A stretch of DNA of 64,000 bases from Siphonodentalium dalli (GCA_032622095.1 CP136066.1:145979559-146043558), one strand, 5' to 3'; numbered from the stretch's first letter, positions 1-11,734 are shown. Program-made: numbers and translations. Notes: generated by a model from the sequence alone, not told the origin.

Positions 1-3000
1 GTCATTTTAGTCAATAGTACACCAAGTCTGTTTCCTCATGTATATTGTAGATTTTCCTATCATTGTCATTTCATAGCAGAAGTTAGTGACACAATCCTTA
101 ATAGAATGCCAACATATCAATGGGCTCCTTTATACACTCATTCGATGAAACCTAGGTCCATTGTAGGGCGATAACCAATCACAAATTGAAATTTACATTC
201 TATATGAGTGACGTTTTACGTGAGTCTCCTTGACTCTCATGGTCTCTTTCCTCATATAGAATGTAAAATCAGTTTTAGTTGTCATTATATAGCTGATGTT
301 GGTAGAATAATCATTTATTTCATGTGGAATGGTCAATGTGCCCCCTTTAGGCATTTAGCTGGGTAAACCTGGGGTGTCATTTTTTGTTCATTGGTGTTTA
401 TTGTCATTTTAGTCAATAGTACACCAAGTCTGTTTCCTCATGATATATTGTAGATTTTCCTATCACTGTCATTTCATAGCAGAAGTTAGTGACACAATCC
501 TTAATAGCATGCCAACATATCAATGGGCTCCTTTATACACTCATTCGATGAAACCTAGGTCCATTGTAGGGCGATAACCAATCACAAATTGAAATTTACA
601 TTCTATATGAGTGACGTTTTACGTGAGTCTCCTTGACTCTCATGGTCTCTTTTCTCATATAGAATGTAAAATCAGTTTTAGTTGTCATTCTATAGCTGAT
701 GTTGGTACAATAATCATTCATTTCATGTGGAATGGTCAATGTGCCCCCTTTAGGCACTTAGCTGCGTAAACCTGGGGTGTCATTTTTTGTTCATTGGTGT
801 TTATTGTCATTTTAGTCAATAGTACACCAAGTCTGTTTCCTCATGTATATTGTAGATTTTCCTATCATTGTCATTTCATAGCAGAAGTTAGTGACACAAT
901 CCTTAATAGAATGCCAACATATGCATGGGCTCCTTTATACACTCATTCGATGAAACCTAGGTCCATTGTAGGGCGATAACCAATCACAAATTGAAATTTA
1001 CATTCTATATGAGTGACGTTTTACGTGAGTCTCCTTGACTCTCATGGTCTCTTTCCTCATATAGAATGTAAAATCAGTTTTAGTTGTCATTATATAGCTG
1101 ATGTTGGTAGAATAATCATTTATTTCATGTGGAATGGTCAATGTGCCCCCTTTAGGCATTTAGCTGGGTAAACCTGGGTGTCATTTTTTGTTCATTGGTG
1201 TTTATTGTCATTTTAGTCAATAGTACACCAAGTCTGTTTCCTCATGATATATTGTAGATTTTCCTATCACTGTCATTTCATAGCAGAAGTTAGTGACACA
1301 ATCCTTAATAGCATGCCAACATATCAATGGGCTCCTTTATACACTCATTCGATGAAACCTAGGTCCATTGTAGGGCGATAACCAATCACAAATTGAAATT
1401 TACATTCTATATGAGTGACGTTTTACGTGAGTCTCCTTGACTCTCATGGTCTCTTTCCTCATATAGAATGTAAAATCAGTTTTAGTTGTCATTATATAGC
1501 TGATGTTGGTACAATAATCATTTATTTCATGTGGAATGGTCAATGTGCCCCTTTTAGGCACTTAGCTGTGTAAACCCGGGGTGTTATTTTTTGTTCATTG
1601 GTGTTTATTGTCATTTTAGTCAATAGTACACCAAGTCTGTTTCCTCATGTATATTGTAGATTTTCCTATCATTGTCATTTCATAGCAGAAGTTAGTAACA
1701 CAATCCTTAATAGCATGCCAACATATCAATGGGCTCCTTTATACACTCATTCGATGAAACCTAGGTCCATTGTAGGGCGATAACCAATAACAAATTGAAA
1801 TATACATTCTATATGAATGACGTTTTACGTGAGTCTCCTGGACTCTCATGGTCTCTTTCCTCATATAGAATGTAAAATCAGTTTTAGTTGTCATTATATA
1901 GATGATGTTGGTAGAATAATCATTTATTTCATGTGGAATGGTCAATGTGCCCCCTTTAGGCACTTAGCTGCGTAAACCTGGGGTGTTATTTTTTGTTCAT
2001 TGGTGTTTATTGTCATTTTAGTCAATAGTACACCAAGTCTGTTTCCTCATGTATATTGTAGATTTTCCTATCATTGTCATTTCATAGCAGAAGTTAGTGA
2101 CACAATCCTTAATAGAATGCCAACATATCAATGGGCTCCTTTATACACTCATTCGATGAAACCTAGGTCCATTGTAGGGCGATAACCAATCACAAATTGA
2201 AATTTACATTCTATATGAGTGACGTTTTACGTGAGTCTCCTTGACTCTCATGGTCTCTTTCCTCATATAGAATGTAAAATCAGTTTTAGTTGTCATTATA
2301 TAGCTGATGTTGGTAGAATAATCATTTATTTCATGTGGAATGGTCAATGTGCCCCCTTTAGGCATTTAGCTGGGTAAACCTGGGGTGTCATTTTTTGTTC
2401 ATTGGTGTTTATTGTCATTTTAGTCAATAGTACACCAAGTCTGTTTCCTCATGATATATTGTAGATTTTCCTATCACTGTCATTTCATAGCAGAAGTTAG
2501 TGACACAATCCTTAATAGCATGCCAACATATCAATGGGCTCCTTTATACACTCATTCGATGAAACCTAGGTCCATTGTAGGGCGATAACCAATCACAAAT
2601 TGAAATTTACATTCTATATGAGTGACGTTTTACGTGAGTCTCCTTGACTCTCATGGTCTCTTTTCTCATATAGAATGTAAAATCAGTTTTAGTTGTCATT
2701 CTATAGCTGATGTTGGTACAATAATCATTCATTTCATGTGGAATGGTCAATGTGCCCCCTTTAGGCACTTAGCTGCGTAAACCTGGGGTGTCATTTTTTG
2801 TTCATTGGTGTTTATTGTCATTTTAGTCAATAGTACACCAAGTCTGTTTCCTCATGTATATTGTAGATTTTCCTATCACTGTCATTTCATAGCAGAAGTT
2901 AGTGACACAATCCTTAATAGCATACCAATATATCAATGGGCTCCTTTATACACTCATTCGATGAAACCTAGGTCCATTGTAGGGCGATAACCAATAACAA

Positions 3001-4047
3001 ATTGAAATATACATTCTATATGAGTGACGTTTTACGTGAGTCTCCTGGACTCTCATTGTCTCTTTCCTCATATAGAATGTAAAATCAGTTTTAGTTGTCA
3101 TTATATAGCTGATGTTGGTAGAATAATCATTTATTTCATGTGGAATGGTCAATGTGCCCCCTTTAGGCACTTAGCTGCGTAAACCTGGGGTGTTATTTTT
3201 TGTTCATTGGTGTTTATTGTCATTTTAGTCAATAGTACACCAAGTCTGTTTCCTCATGTATATTGTACATTTTCCTATCATTGTCATTTCATAGCAGAAG
3301 TTAGTGACACAATCCTTAATAGCATGCCAACATATCAATGGGCTCCTTTAATAGCTTTATACACTCATTCGATGAAACCTAGGTCCATTGTAGGACGATA
3401 ACCAATCACAAATTGAAATTTACATTCTATATGAGTGACGTTTTACGTGAGTCTCCTTGACTCTCATGGTCTCTTTCCTCATATAGAATGTAAAATCAGT
3501 TTTAGTTGTCATTATATAGCTGATGTTGGTAGAATAATCATTTATTTCATGTGGAATGGTCAATGTGCCCCCTTTAGGCATTTAGCTGGGTAAACCTGGG
3601 GTGTCATTTTTTGTTCATTGGTATTTATTGTCATTTTAGTCAATAGTACACCAAGTCTGTTTCCTCATGATATATTGTAGATTTTCCTATCACTGTCATT
3701 TCATAGCAGAAGTTAGTGACACAATCCTTAATATCATGCCAACATATCAATGGGCTCCTTTATACACTCATTCGATGAAACCTAGGTCCATTGTAGGGCG
3801 ATAACCAATCACAAATTGAAATTTACATTCTATATGAGTGACGTTTTACGTGAGTCTCCTTGACTCTCATGGTCTCTTTCCTCATATAGAATGTAAAATC
3901 AGTTTTAGTTGTCATTATATAGCTGATGTTGGTAGAATAATCATTTATTTCATGTGGAATGGTCAATGTGCCCCCTTTAGGCACTTAGCTGCGTAAACCT
4001 GGGGTGTCATTTTTTGTTCATTGGTGTTTATTGTCATTTTAGTCAAT
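1..4047. repeat. Satellite array, ten ~402-bp units
   Basis: Units begin at 1, 403, 806, 1207, 1610, 2012, 2414, 2817, 3219 and 3630, and a 15-bp remnant ends near 4047. Unit length is 401-403 bp except the ninth, which carries a 9-bp insertion near 3350. Two sub-types are marked by TCATGTATATTG versus TCATGATATATTG. Sub-type marks show higher-order structure: units 1-2 match units 6-7, and unit 5 matches unit 8 (shared CAATAACAAATTGAAATATA and CTCCTGGACTC variants). This is what unequal exchange or gene conversion produces. The array is cut by the window start, so its full size is unknown. The 61- and 74-residue open frames inside it recur once per unit and are not genes. Confidence 0.97.
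192..267. repeat. Hairpin inside the satellite unit (first of ten)
   Basis: The arms TTTACATTCTATATGAG (192-208) and CTCATATAGAATGTAAA (251-267) are exact 17-bp reverse complements separated by 42 bp, and a small GAGTC/GACTC stem lies inside the loop. Most units keep both arms intact. The diverged single monomers elsewhere in the window have lost the pairing. The arms may be the ends of a small element from which the satellite grew, or a structure kept by array homogenisation. Confidence 0.9.
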
Positions 4048-4104
4048 GTGTTCTCCTGATTTCCATGTTGTACAGTGCTATGATAATAAAAACATCAAAA
4101 AAAG

Positions 4105-4850
4105 AAAGTCCCCCCTAATATAAGGTGTAATATTTTTTGGAGATATTGGTTGGAGTTTGGTGAAACTTTCCACAAATGATTACTGGAGCTATAGATACAA
4201 TCCGTGCGAAGGACAGCCATGTAAGTGGTGTTACGGATGACCGAGCACCAGTTTATTGGAGGAGGGGTGCTTTTCAAAAATGGCAAACACACAGGCAGAG
4301 TGATCTCGGCCACAGTATCGTTTCCTTTATTACACATTGTGCACTGTCTGTAGTTTGTCAGAAAATTATGTTGTGAGTCCCCCTAAATACTTTAAGATCA
4401 TAACAGCACACTGAAATCGTCCCTGTTAATGGGAATCTGAATGTAGGAGCCCAGAACATTTATGAGACCAACTGAAGAGAGTTGTTTATCATCGTGCCAA
4501 TAACCTCACCATGCTAGGTGACATGTACTGTCTGTTGCAGGTCGAATGGAGGAACATTCCAAGTGTATAATCGCCCCTATCATCAACAGCATGCTATCCC
4601 GAATTCCCGATGCCATCATGTTATCCAGCGACACGGTGGCTACACGCAATATTGATTCATTGAATAAAATCTCATTGTTATTTCCTTTGTCATTTTTAAA
4701 ATCTACTCCACTCTCATTCAATCGATGCTCAGTCAGCTGTAACACCACTTACAGGGCTGTCGCATGAATAGTGTTTCTAGCCCCAATAAGCATTTGTGAA
4801 ACGTTCCATCAAAATCCACCCAATATCTCCGATATCTTTCTTTTGGCCAA
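4105..4850. mobile_element. Palindromic (foldback) element, degenerate
   Basis: The segment near 4117-4340 reappears as its reverse complement at about 4650-4842. Shared blocks include the reverse complement of CCATTTTTGAAAAG next to CTGTAACACCACTTACA-like sequence, and both arms end in CCAATATCTCC. Translating the two arms in opposite directions gives related peptides (LPFLKSTP versus LSFLKSTP, and NTTY in both), which confirms the inverted duplication but is not evidence of a gene. No transposase and no clear target duplication are visible. Confidence 0.7.
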
Positions 4851-5119
4851 AGGGGTCATTCTGTCGTCCCTGGCTGTCTGAGTATGCTTATAGCAAATAC
4901 ATCACTTCAAAACGTGAGAAATGGTAATCACTTTCGTTGGAGTTCGTGTCTCATACTTGAAGCAAATCGGTTATAACAGAGTATCTTTTAAGTAATACAG
5001 TTGGATAGTTACTGTTTGTTTTCATGCTTTATATTTTCTTATGCTCGATATGTTGTTGTCTTTATAACACACCAAATTTTGCATGAATATTTGAATTGCT
5101 ATTAAGCACAACATTCTAA
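4851..5119. other. No feature seen
   Basis: This is AT-rich spacer between the palindromic element and the first recognisable LINE sequence. The true 5' end of the LINE may lie in this stretch, but no boundary can be seen. Confidence 0.5.
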
Positions 5120-5512
5120 ATGTACGCACTTTATTTTGTGTGCGTCATTTTGTTATATTACCACAGCAAAATGCTGTTTTGTACCTGGAACGCGACTGGC
5201 ATCATGTCAAGCGGCCCTTATTTGAGTAGAATGTTGGATGGACAGACTATAGATTTCTGTGGCATATCTGAACACTGGCTTCCAGCTAAGAGTGCAAGCT
5301 TCATGAATTCAATGTCGAAATATTACCGATGCCATACTGTTTGTGATTTTTCACAACGGCTTCCCCAACAGCGGGGTCGCTATAAAGGCGGGGTCGCTCT
5401 CTTTTGGAAAACAGAACATGACGATCGTGTATCAATCATAGACTTTGTGATGATATTTATTCAACATATGTTAATCATGATGGGAATGATTGCTCAAATA
5501 TTGACCATGTGA
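5120..5512 (+). pseudogene. Apurinic-type endonuclease N-terminus, LINE A (broken)
   Basis: In LINEs of this class the endonuclease/exonuclease/phosphatase domain nicks target DNA for reverse transcription. Visible here are the start (TWNATGIMSS, where the family has an Asn strand), FCGISEHWL (the TETW-like Glu strand), and GVALFWK. After GVALFWK the frame runs out within about 35 residues. The family expects roughly 100 more residues containing the YRPP and GDFN motifs, and neither is present. The next frame picks up at about 5440 with NHDG, NIDHV and SNHRPV, the end of the same domain. I infer an internal deletion plus frameshift. The likely start is the ATG near 5171 rather than the one at 5120. 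Confidence 0.8.
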
Positions 5513-8109
5513 TAATAAAAGACTCTGACTTACCTTTCGTAGCGAACGTTCACATAATTGATGATTCTGCACTCAATGTTTCGAATCACAGACCGGTGCA
5601 AGTTGAACTTAACTGTGACGCGGGCACTTTACCTGATTCCAATGGGTCGAGTGCGGATATCTCTAAACTAAAGTGGCGGTTGCTCGCCCAAGATGAAAAT
5701 TTAGTTAATCAGTACCAACATACATTAGCTTCCTTATTGTCGCACATAGAAACGCGTATACACGATACAATCACTTTGGATTTGTATTATAATTCATTGG
5801 TAGCTGCTATGAAACAAGCAGCGCAACAATCAATTCCAACATGTAAATTCAAAAGTCACAAAAAACCATTTTGGAATGAAAACTTGAAAGAACTTCACAA
5901 AAAAATGTCCATTCTTAGAAATGATTGGATTAAAGAGGGTAGACCTCGTGGTGATGAACACAACTCTTTCCGGCTGTATAAGGACTCAAAGAGACACTTT
6001 CGGTGCTTATATCGGTCCATCTCATCTGACTTTATGAGAGAACAATTGAATGAAATTGATCGTTGCGCAGAGATAGATAATGATCATTTCTTTAGATTGC
6101 TAAACGCAAAAAGAGCAAATAACGGCACTTTGGGTGCCTCTTACTTCGAGCACGATGGCTCGATTATCCGTGATACTGATGACATATTAAGTGCCTGGTC
6201 TTCCTATTACAAAACATTATACTCACCATTGAATGACTCAATCTTCGATGACAATCACTACTCTGTCGTTACCGACACAGTTAAAAGATTGAAAGATGAT
6301 ATAACTTCACAGAGACCAGATGATCATTTTACTTACCCGGTCAGTATAAATGAAATGTCTTCTCTTATTCCCACTTTGAACAAGAACAAGTCACAGGGTT
6401 ATGACGGTTTAGTTTATGAACACATTATATATGGCGGTGAAAATATTTTGAAATGTATTGCTTTTTTATTTTCATGTATGTTAAAATTCATTCATGTTCC
6501 AGATGATGCAAAAAAAGGCATAATGATCTCACTGTTTAAGGGAGGAAACAAGTCAGCACATAATTTCAACAATTATAGGGCTATCACCATATTACCAGTA
6601 ATGTATAAATTGTTTGAGAAACTTTTAAAATCCCGGTTAGAAACCAATGCCCCACATCTCACAAATATTCACCCACTTCAAAACGGGTTTCAAAAAAATT
6701 CAAACTGTTTAGCGACTTCTTTCCTCCTGAAAGAATGTATATCTTACACAGCTGAAAGAGGCAGCAAACTATTTGCTTGCTTCCTTGATGTACAAAAGGC
6801 CTTTGATACTGTATGGATCGATGGCCTCTTGTACAAACTCCACCAGCGGGGCATAACTGGTTCTTTGTGGCGCATACTGTGTTGTTTATTAACAAATATT
6901 CAATGTTGCCTGAGGTATAAATGTAATTATTCTGTGTACTTCTTAATGAAACAAGGAGCCAGACAGGGAAGTATTCTCTCACCTCTGATGTACATGCTCT
7001 ACGTTGACACACTTATCTCTGATTTAGCCAACTCAAACTACGGTTTAATGGTTTATTCAGTTCGTTGCGCTGCACCCACACAGGCTGATGATATGGTCTT
7101 ACTTTCATTGTCAAAACGTGGACTACAGAACCTTCTTAATATATGTTCTGAGTACAGCAGGAAATGGCGATTTCTCTACAATCCAAGCAAAACTGTCACA
7201 ATAGTGTTTAATGAACCAAAATCTGAATTCGCGCGGTGCATTCAAAACAGGAAGTTGTATCTTCTAGGTCAAGAAATTTCAGAAAAAACCGAAGCTACAC
7301 ACCTTGGTATCCTCTTTGACAAATACAATTTCAATCACTCCCTTGTGGAAGCCATAAGAGAAAAACAAAGAGATACATATTTTATGCTCTCAAATTCGGG
7401 CCTATACGCTGGTGGAACAACCCCTGTCAGTTGCTGTAAGATATACAAATCGATCATCCTTCCAAGATCACTTTATGGGTCTGAACTCTTGTGGCAATTA
7501 GGCAAGAGTGATACCGACCACCTGGAGAAAACTCACCGATTTTGTTTAAAGAACTTTCAGGGATTGCCTATGCGAGCAAGAACTGTTATTGTGGAGGGCG
7601 CAGTCGGTATACCATCTCTTGTCACACTTATTGACAAAAGAAAGCTTTCTCTTATGGGCTCTCTATGCAGAGGAGACCCCGAAAAAGCTTCATCACAGAT
7701 ATTTCTCTTACGAATGCATGAATCCTTAACTAACACAATTCGCCCCTCAAAGTCATTTTTGAATGAGCTAACCATAATCTTATTAAGATATGGTTTACTT
7801 GATTTCCTTACGAACTTTGCTAATGATAATACCTTCCCAACTAAAGATAGTTGGAAGAATCTGGTAAATGTAGCCATTGATACAAAGTACAGTGAAAGTT
7901 GGAAAACCACAATTTCTAGTGATCCGTGGCTATATATTTTCAGTCAAATTCAAAGTGAATTTTCGCTGTCATTTTTATGGCGCGTATGCCGTGCGCATCC
8001 TCAATTCAAAGAAAATTTTCTTCAGGTGGGAAGAATAATATCACAAACAACATATGACCAAAAAGGAGTGTGTGTGATGCGTGTCTGCATCCGTATATAC
8101 ACAAAGTAA
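5509..8109 (+). pseudogene. Reverse transcriptase, LINE A
   Basis: This 866-codon frame opens with the tail of the endonuclease (SNHRPV at residues 25-30, where the usual Asp of SDH is Asn). The reverse transcriptase follows: KSQGYDG near 294-300, NNYRAITILPV near 354, the motif A aspartate at 427 (FLDVQKAFD), motif B ARQGS at 484-488, and motif C QADD at 525-528. A thumb and C-terminal region with ILPRSLYGSELLW follows. The catalytic Asp triad is intact. The frame has no genuine ATG at its beginning (codon 1 is GTG) because it is a continuation of the interrupted protein. It ends by frameshift inside a GTGTGTGTG run near 8065. Confidence 0.85.
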
Positions 8110-8366
8110 TGCACATATTGTTCGATTGTCCAGCAATTTGCGAAACTCGAAATGTTATATGGTACAAGATAATAGATCTCTTTGGGATCAATTTCTATAT
8201 TATGCTGGACAATCTGAACACAGCAGAACTTGCAGCAATATTTTTGGGGCACATACCTGACATTGCTGATAACTTGATACCATTTCTTGATAAATACAAA
8301 TTTGTCACATTTTTCGTTAGAAACACAGCAAAATTATGGGAAAATTATAGTAAACTAACGCAATAA
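8070..8366 (+). pseudogene. C-terminal Cys/His motif of LINE A (frameshifted)
   Basis: In the next frame the protein continues as CDAC, HKVMH and FDCP, which is the C-x2-C-x(n)-H-x(n)-C motif found at the C-terminus of many I/jockey/CR1-type LINE proteins. About 75 further residues lead to a stop at 8366. The break lies in a TG dinucleotide run, so slippage is the simplest cause. Confidence 0.7.
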
Positions 8367-9360
8367 TTTGTTTGGCGCATCGTGGTGCCGAATTGAGTAG
8401 TCCGCTTAGAGACTTTTTTCGGCCAGACGATTTCATCTGGTCGTGGACTTTCGTTGCGAGTATGAACATTAAGTACTTGTTTCTCGCATCTTGCACGAAA
8501 ACTTACGTACTGTTAGACTGGACGCTCTGGTCGCCATCCTGTTGTTGTAAATGGACGGGGACCTATGGTATGTAGTGAGTATTACATAGAGTCAATACTA
8601 ACCGAACACAAAAATGGGTATGCTGATAGCCCACGAACGGAGACGGTACAATTCCAAAAATGAAACAAGCTCATTGCTTTTCTTAAACGTTGTCACTTTA
8701 TCTTACATCCTAATTCATTTACTCGCTGCAAGCTATAGATCCGGCCCGGTCCCTCTATTGACTTATTGATTTTGTGTTGTGTGAACGTGTGTGTCACTGT
8801 GTGTGTATACTTGTATATGTGCATATGTATATGGATAGGTGAAACGAGTTTATGTGGATATTGCTGACTGTGCATGTTTGCACGTATATACGTACGTGTA
8901 TCTGTGTGGCTGTATATCTGTATCCAGGAAAGTGTAGGTGTGTAATAGGTTTGTATGTATGAATGTATGGATTGATGCATATGTATGTATGTATTTATGT
9001 ACGTACGTCAGGTGTGCGTTTCTTTGCGAGTGTTGGCCAGCATGTGAGGGGTTAATGCGGTTGTGTGCATGGATGGATGTATACATGCCTCAGGCAGGTG
9101 TATATCGATATATGCATGATTGGATGCATATATGCACGCGAATGAGCGTATATGTAAGTACGTAATACATGTACGATGGCCCGAATGTGCATCTGAACGA
9201 TTGTGTGCACCTATGTATTTGTAAATACGTTATTTACATGAAGGGTGATCTTTGTTGCTGATAATACTTATCTTTCTGTCGTACTGTTCTTTGTTCACGA
9301 GTTTGTAAAACAATATATAATATGTATGTTTATCCACTCTTCGTTATCGGAGGATTAAAG
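8367..9360 (+). other. 3' region of LINE A, TG/TA microsatellite-rich
   Basis: There is no coding sequence here. From about 8760 to 9230 the strand is rich in TGTGTG, TATGTATG and ACGTACGT tracts. The stretch ends with GATTAAAG followed by an AT dinucleotide run near 9360, which I take as the probable end of the LINE. Open frames on both strands in this part are microsatellite artefacts. Confidence 0.55.
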
Positions 9361-9569
9361 ATATATATATATTATTTTAGTAGCTATGAATTTTTCATTC
9401 ACAGTACCCAGATTAACCAAATAAATATTTGATCTCAAAAACATCTTGCCCATCTTCAATTGGGTGAATCTCCCATTACATATGCTTCATTTTTAGCTCA
9501 ACTTTACTTTGTATAGTATGAGCTATTGCCATGGCTTGGTGTCCGTCATCTATGCATGTGTGAGTCTTC

Positions 9570-10340
9570 AACAATACAGGCTACAGGTCGTACCTTTGGT
9601 CCGATCATAGCTGTTGACATAAACATTTAGACCGTAACGATTCATTTTGGGGTCATTCATAAAAAAAACATGGCCGCCAGCGGCCATCTTGGATTTTAAA
9701 ATACAATCCATTAGAACGGGCTACAGGTCATACTGTTCGTCTGATCACCATGAAATTTTTTATGGATGTGAATATTGACATGTAGATGGGAACGATTAAT
9801 CTTGGGGTCATTTGGCCAAAAAACATAGCTGCCGGCAGCCATCTTGGATTTTACTCTTTGCATGACTAAATCCTTTAGCACAGGCTACAGGTCATACCTT
9901 TAGTCTTATCATCATAAAATTAGTCATGGCTGTTGAAATTGGAATGTAGATGGGAACGAGTAATTTTGGGGGTCATTCGGACAAAAACATGGCTGCCAGC
10001 GGCCATATTGGATTTAACTCTTTGTATGACTAAATCCTTTAGCATGGGCTACAGGTCGTACCATTAGTCTGATCAAGTCTGATCATCATGAAATAATGTC
10101 ATGGCTGTTGAAATTGGAATATAGATGGGAACGAGTAATTTTGGGGTCGTTCAGCTGAAAAATATGACCGCTGGCAAGCATCTTGGATTTTACTCTTTGC
10201 ATGACTAAATCCTTTCACATGGGCAACAGGTTGTTTCTTTAGTCAGATGGTCATGAAATTTATCATGGATGTTAAATATGACATGTAGATGGGAACAAGT
10301 AATATTTAGGTCATTCAGCCAAAAAACATGGCCACCAGCA
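9570..10340. repeat. Tandem array, ~140-175-bp units with ATGGCC..CTTGGATTT
   Basis: The phrase GGCTACAGGTCRTACC occurs at about 9579, 9719, 9883 and 10047, and a diverged copy is near 10221. Each is followed by ATGAAAT, a GATGGGAACGA block, and AAACATGGCCGCCAGCGGCC with CATCTTGGATTT. The GCCGCCAGCGGC part is a small imperfect palindrome. Lone relatives are at 23.94-24.13 kb and 26.64-26.90 kb. The last unit breaks off at about 10334, directly before a possible coding exon. Confidence 0.85.
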
Positions 10341-10481
10341 GAAAAATCAAGAGCCTCTTGTATGATGATTAATACAAAATACAAGAAAGTTCCCCCTAAG
10401 GATGACATGGAAATAGAGCTAACGGAGACTGATGAAGTTTTGACTGCAGATCGAGTATCAGATATACTGGCTGATAGTGAA
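10335..10481 (+). CDS. Candidate host exon, acidic peptide
   Basis: The sequence is open and reads as an acidic coding segment (YKKVPPKDDMEIELTETD, then DRVSDILADSE). It is followed by a good donor, GAA|GTGAGT, at 10481/10482, and preceded by CCACCAG|CAG, which could be an acceptor. It is not recognised. The reading beyond the donor hits a stop two codons later, which also favours a splice here. It abuts a tandem repeat, so the acceptor may lie inside repeat-derived sequence. An open frame of this size could occur by chance; the biased composition is the main support. Confidence 0.35.
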
Positions 10482-10547
10482 GTGAGTTGAGTTACATTTA
10501 GTTGTACTTGGTGTCATTTTGTACATTCATTATTTGCAAGATAAATT

Positions 10548-10597
10548 ATAGTGTGATAACCAATCACAGATTGAAAGTTACATTTTATATGATTGAC
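10548..10597 (+). repeat. Fragment of the 402-bp satellite family
   Basis: GTGATAACCAATCACA, a TTGAAAGTTACATTTTATATG-like block and GATTGAC match the part of the satellite unit just upstream of and into the left hairpin arm, with several differences. It ends exactly where the next repeat begins. Confidence 0.75.
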
Positions 10598-10599
10598 TT

Positions 10600-11165
10600 T
10601 TTATGTTTACCCATACCATAGTATGGTAAACATAGTGTCATTGTCCGGATTGACCACTCGTTGTTAGTCCGTCCGTCCGTCTGTCTGTCTGTCTGTAGAC
10701 ACTTTACGCATGGTGCGATAACTGAAATATTTTCTATCTGATCGGAACCAAATTTTGTATATGAATTTCTCAGCACCAAATACAGATCGATTTCGAATGT
10801 GGGTTTGATCCGAGTTTTTTTTACGGAGTTATGGCCCTTTTTCAACTTAGAATTCATGCATGCTGCCATAACTAAAAAAAAAAAATTATCTGACCGTAAC
10901 GTAACCAAATTTGGTATGCGATAATGCGAGTTGCTCAGCCCAAAATACATATCGAGTTCGAATATGGGTTTGATCCGATATTTTTTAATGGAGTTATGGC
11001 CCTTTGACATAGAATTCATGAATGCTTCGATAAATCAACAATTTTTCAACTGATAGGAACCAAATTTTGAATATGAGTTTCTCAACTCAAAATACAGATC
11101 GAGTTCGAATTTGGGTTTGATCTGGTACTTTTTAATGGAGTTATGGCCCTTTGGTTATTTTATTC
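10600..11165 (+). repeat. GTCTGTC-headed repeat, copy 1
   Basis: A small hairpin (ACCATAGTATGGT) leads into CATTGTCCGGATTGACCACT, a (GTCC/GTCT)n run, and TAGACACTTTACGC. Three ~150-bp subunits then repeat GATAACT, GATCGGAACCAAATTTTG, AATACAGATCG and GAGTTATGGCCCTTT (about 10720, 10863 and 11025). Copy 2 is at 11735-12000. Long open frames on the minus strand across this region are by-products of the subunit repetition. Confidence 0.85.
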
Positions 11166-11356
11166 ATCGCTAAAATATATCAAGGATACATGGGTTGCAC
11201 TGTCTAGATAGTATCTGATAAATCAGGTTCACAATGCTATGAAGTTGTCTTCTCACACAGAGATAGTATCCAGTTACAATGCCATGAAGTTGTCTCTCTC
11301 TTGTATTGAGTTAATTAACTGCTAGGAGATGTGGTGGCCATATCAGATATACTTTA

Positions 11357-11439
11357 TACTCTATAAAGTATCTCTGGCCATATGATGAGATATCATAGAT
11401 GGAATGTTTATACTATTATATTTTATATGCATGGTTATT
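11357..11439. repeat. Block shared with 61496-61578 (unoccupied site)
   Basis: These 83 bp match 61496-61578 with a single difference. At 61.5 kb the block is preceded directly by a Helitron-like 3' end ending in CTAG, whereas here it is preceded by ATACTTTA. The flanking context A|T is that of an unoccupied Helitron site in a dispersed repeat. Confidence 0.8.
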
Positions 11440-11734
11440 TATATTTCATCTTAAAGGCATAATCTGGTTTCATTGTTTAATAGCATTACTATTGGAATTT
11501 TGTTGGTTGCATGGGAAGACAACATTGGTTTTCAAACTTTTAAAAACTTGAGAGCTCTGTATCAGTCTATGAGAACAAAATAATTGTTCATAACACTTTT
11601 AGAACTGTAGGTCTAGTTTGTTTTATCTATATATTAATGGAAAGCTTTTTCGACATTGATTTCAATTGATTACAAATGTGAATTGAAATATTAAAGGGGC
11701 ACACCAGGTTTGATATATTTTTCCTGTACTCTGC
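11440..11734. other. No feature seen
   Basis: This is AT-rich sequence between two repeats. I see no coding or structural signal. Confidence 0.5.

Larger units (their letters stand above)
5120..9360 (+). mobile_element. Decayed APE-type non-LTR retrotransposon (LINE A)
   Basis: The element has an endonuclease start, a full reverse transcriptase core, a C-terminal cysteine/histidine motif, and a TG/TA-rich 3' tail that stops near a short AT microsatellite at about 9358. The coding part is split by an internal deletion with frameshift near 5430-5460 and a second frameshift near 8065. No poly(A) tail or target duplication is evident. The clade is unresolved. The reverse transcriptase motif B reads RQGS rather than the PQGS of the CR1-like element at 44-47.6 kb, so the two LINEs are clearly different families. 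Confidence 0.85.

Noticed and set aside
794-3401. Repeated 61-74-codon open frames on both strands in the first 4 kb
   Set aside because: They recur once per 402-bp satellite unit with the same text and have no coding features beyond chance openness.
1-4047. CRISPR-like regular repeats
   Set aside because: Units are 402 bp and repeat throughout, with no unique spacers. This is a eukaryotic satellite.
6659-7012. 117-codon minus-strand frame inside LINE A (and a second at 7557-7910)
   Set aside because: They are antisense shadows of the reverse transcriptase frame and have no motif.
8693-9165. Open frames on both strands rich in His, Tyr and Thr, or Met, Cys and Val
   Set aside because: They are produced by TGTA/TACA microsatellite sequence in the 3' tail of LINE A.
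10585-11019. 144-codon minus-strand frame (and 11823-12245)
   Set aside because: They arise from the GTCTGTC-headed repeat; the same phrases recur in both because the DNA subunits repeat.
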